Assembly (NCBI RefSeq): GCF_901709675.1
Contig: NC_051101.1
Location: 4,546,501-4,610,500, forward strand
Reading direction: 5' to 3'
Source: Syngnathus acus
Taxonomy: Eukaryota > Chordata > Actinopteri > Syngnathiformes > Syngnathidae
DNA length: 64,000 nt
Shown here: one piece after another, positions 60,691 through 64,000 of the stretch
How the letters are laid out: each line of letters begins with the position of its first letter
Numbering within the stretch: position 1 is the stretch's first letter
Position numbers and translations under genes: made by a program
Notes under the pieces: generated by a model
Databases searched by the model: none
The model's input: the letters and a program-made list of their open reading frames with translations, nothing else
What the model was told of the DNA's origin: nothing

Positions 60691-63600
60691 TTGAGATTTA
60701 TGGTGAGTGTAAGGGTGTGTGGAAAAACGAAATCCTGATGATAATTTGACTTCCGTAGTTGTATGTCAAATGTTTCCACATACTCGTCGATAGTTCACAA
60801 CACTTAGATCTGAGGTGTCTAACATTTTCCATCTGTTGATAATCATCTTTTATAAAGTGTACTTTATAAAGTGTACTTTGATGCATGCAATTGTTCATAA
60901 AAATCTTGGGCTTCTTGAAAAATGTACAATTTCTCGTGCAACACTTCCTGAAGAAAGTGTCATCTAAAAACTAGCTGCAAAACAACCCCCCCACATGTTC
61001 TTGCAATGGAACAAAACATTTGATAGTTCAGTCATTATGCTCTAAAATACTTTAGCAATTTCAGAGTGGCATCCTTCAGAGTTAAACTCTACAGTCGTTT
61101 TACTTACCAGAGTCTTTTTGTTGCATTTTACCCGAGGAAAAGTTGCGGTCTCACAATTATGCACCCCAGGATATAGTGTGTTAATCCCGTAAATCACAAA
61201 TTTTAGCGTTTCTGTATAAATTCTCGTCCATTCATCCAAAAGACCATTTGTGAGCTCAGAAGTCACTGTTGCTGGATGAGTGAGCCTGGCTCACAATCGC
61301 TGATCTAGTTGATCTCTAAGATGTTGATAAAATTAACGTCAGTAGCCACATGTACTTTTTGGACCTTGATCCGTACATAGGGCGAGAGTCATGGCAGAAA
61401 AGATTGATTTAAGGGATCTCTTCCTAACAGAATGCAGTATGTTCTCATTCTGCAGCTTTTATTTTCCTAGCCATATTGACCTGCTAAAAAATTGGCAAGG
61501 CATATAACACATTTAAAATGGATTGCTCATCTAAAATGGATTTTCAGACTGTAAACTTTTAAAACATTCAGTCTATTATAGGACCATATCTATGTTTTGC
61601 AATGTTTTACTGATTATTCCTAACTAAAAGAAAATTGTATCAGCTACTTGTTAAATAATAGCACATGCAACTTAGTCTTTGAGTAGAAGTCAAAGGTGAG
61701 AGATAAGGGAAATAGTACACCATTTCAGATAGTTTAGAGTGAATGGGGCCAAACAAGACATGCACACTACTCTGCACATGAACAATAGCTGATTGCTTTA
61801 TTACTTTGTATCAGACCGTTCAAGAAAGACCATTGTACTTTTCTCCTCAATGCTGCTGGGTTTCTGTTTTCCAATGCATTAACCTCTATTCAGGTCACCT
61901 CAGCTCTCCATGCCATATTGGAGAAATAGTAACACGGCATGGGTCAGCAGTCGACGGACAGATAGAGGGGGTCTCCTTTGCTTTAGACTGGTCCAGGTAA
62001 TGGAGCCATTATGGGCTTTTAACAGCCATGCAGCTGAAGGTGGTGTTTGCCTTTCAGTGGTAAAGCAGCATAAACAGGAAGTACAGCAAAGAGGCACCCC
62101 CAACACTGAACATCATGGGGCGAGTCATGGCGCCTGCTGCTGTCTGCTGTGCTAAAATAAGAACCAATAAAGTTGAACTAACGTACCTGTCATAAAGTAC
62201 TGTACTGCACAATGGCGAATTTGAAAAAAATAGTCAGCGTTTTGTTTCTAAATACATTACCACGTTTGAAGATAATAGCTGAAAACATTTGGAAACACAG
62301 AACTATGTAGAACAAATTTGTGAAACTGTTTTTCACCATTTCTGAGTTCCTGATTTTGAGTGCGTGATTAAAACAACTGTCCAGATAGATGGATGACATG
62401 ACATGAGTCAACCCTCCCTAACTATGTATATAAGACCTCAAGTTATCTTACAATATTGAAAAAAATCTGATAAAATTATTTGATAAAGTGAGGACAATGC
62501 GTTTGGTTTGTTGATGATAGTTAAACTATTAGTGGCTTTAGGTTATCTACATAAACACACTGCTAACTCATAAATGACTTGCATTCTGCTGCAGACTGAG
62601 AGGAGTAAGAGGATTTTTAGATAGGCTAGTGCAGTTAGTGTCAGAAGTTGGAATAGTAGTAGTATTTGATCGATAGTTGACGGTTGAGCTGTGAGTGGTT
62701 TTAGCTGCTAAAATTTAGCAGACACGCCCACACAATATTTGCTGCAACATTAGAAGCAAATGGGGCATTTCTCAGTCAATAAAAAAGAGGTTAAGCATCA
62801 AAGAGCAAGACAGTATTTCTCTGAAGCGGCAGTAAAACCACCATGTTATAGTTTCAAGACCAACACTGCATACCAACATTTACATTCCAACATCTGCTTT
62901 CCCCCTCGTCATAAACCTTTTCAACATTTGACTCACAAGTTGACTGCGAAACTTTATTTTTCACACATCTCTATTGCCTTACAGTATGACATTAATCATT
63001 GTAGCACAGCACATTTATCAACTTTCTGTACTGACCAAAAATGTACATTTTGTCAATTTTTATTTTTAAGATTTCTGATTCTTGTCTTCATTTTCCATTT
63101 GATGTGTATATAATCTTAACATTAGAAAAAATAGCAAACTAGAATTCTAGAATCACTGCAGTGAAGTCAGTATTCAAACATTATCTGTAGAAGAAAGACA
63201 CACAATAGTGTGAGTGACAATAGAAAACAAAATATTGGCCAAAGGTCAAAGATTGAGTCATTAAATCCCTGGCACGTTACCACGTCTAGTCACATCTGCA
63301 GTACGCGACCACACTGCAGATGACAAATAGCAAAATGCAGGGATGACTGAATCCAAGGTAATTGGGACTGATTTGCAGCATTATGGTACTGGACATGACT
63401 ATGGATTAAGTCTGCCCCATCTCGGTCAATGCTCTAACTAAACTAACACGAGTGGACTCTTGAGAGTCGGATCAATCAGAGAAGGTCTAACGAGCTGATA
63501 TCACTGGAAGCACAAGAGACGCTGCCTCTGCAATTAAAGGCTATAACACGTAACATGCTGTCAAAATGTGGACACCAAATATCCAGCAAAGTAAATCACA

Positions 63601-64000
63601 ATATTGACCTGTCTTTAAAATTACAGTTTGCATCACCACTCTGAGCTGCACTCACTGAGTTTATGTTTGCTTTAGAATGAATCAATGCCACACACACCAA
63701 ACCTCAAATGTCCCCATATTCATTCTCTTTCAAAAGGCATTGGAACATTGAAGCAAATATCTATGTGTCCATCAAATTTGGGTTTGACATCCAAAGTCGA
63801 ATATTAGGCAGTGACTCCGCTGTTTCATTTCAGCTTTTAGTTCCAGGTACTACATCTGGATCTGAACCACAATTAGCAGAAATAGCACCTTTGAGTTGAA
63901 ACCAATCATTTTTCATTTGAGCAAAAGTATGACAATATGTGACTGGCAGATGTTTCCTTGGCCAGTACTGTTACATCAATCAGAACCATTGCATAACTGG

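Larger units (their letters stand above)
54123..64000. other. Golli upstream region (intron or 5' flank), no further exon recognised
   Basis: I looked on the - strand for earlier golli exons and tested ATG-GGN starts near 55.5, 56.4, 58.0, 59.4, 63.4 and 63.7 kb; all stop or diverge within a few codons. Apart from the repeats listed I see no supported coding or RNA gene. The 140-codon + strand frame at 58324 has no recognisable domain. Confidence 0.5.

Overview
The window is vertebrate nuclear DNA, almost certainly from a ray-finned (teleost-type) fish. It has GT/AG-spliced genes with short exons, a compact teleost-style myelin basic protein, and many interspersed repeats of kinds common in fish genomes (TACCGTATTTTCC-ended MITEs, hAT-like MITEs, a decayed Tc1-like transposon, long microsatellites). 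No species can be named from the sequence alone.

Two genes are supported and they converge. (1) On the + strand, 13649-36364, lies a C2H2 zinc-finger gene that I assembled by hand into 32 coding exons with consistent splice phases: 5550 nt, 1849 residues, 30 zinc fingers. Finger number, length and the adjacent MBP gene all identify it as ZNF236. It starts in a GC-richer, CpG-containing promoter region (about 13.45-14.3 kb) with an AT-hook-like N terminus. A second possible first exon lies about 0.6 kb downstream. Three pairs of related finger modules run in mirror order (A-B-C-C'-B'-A'), and a 400-residue linker carries a repeated TLTI-type motif. (2) On the - strand, 54122-43112, lies the golli/MBP locus: a golli exon (54122-53824) followed by five classic MBP exons (53704-43112) that encode a 120-residue MBP, with every intron in phase 0. 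Unlike the mammalian arrangement, the golli frame stops 119 nt before the MBP start codon and is in a different frame.

Layout: 1-13.4 kb, intergenic, with microsatellites and repeat fragments; 13.4-37.2 kb, znf236 with its 3' UTR; 37.4-40.7 kb, a repeat island made of a TTAA-flanked inverted-repeat element, then a nested inverted-repeat structure with tRNA-like arms around a 235-bp tandem array in which each intact unit contains a 38-bp-stem hairpin; 41.98-54.1 kb, mbp; 54.1-64 kb, sequence upstream of the golli exon (golli intron or 5' flank) with two MITEs, an AT palindrome and a decayed Tc1-like transposase copy.

The two genes are linked by conserved synteny rather than by a shared pathway: one is a probable nuclear DNA-binding regulator, the other a structural myelin protein with a regulatory golli isoform. 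The least ordinary features are the golli stop codon, the mirror-ordered finger modules, and the hairpin satellite between tRNA-like inverted arms.
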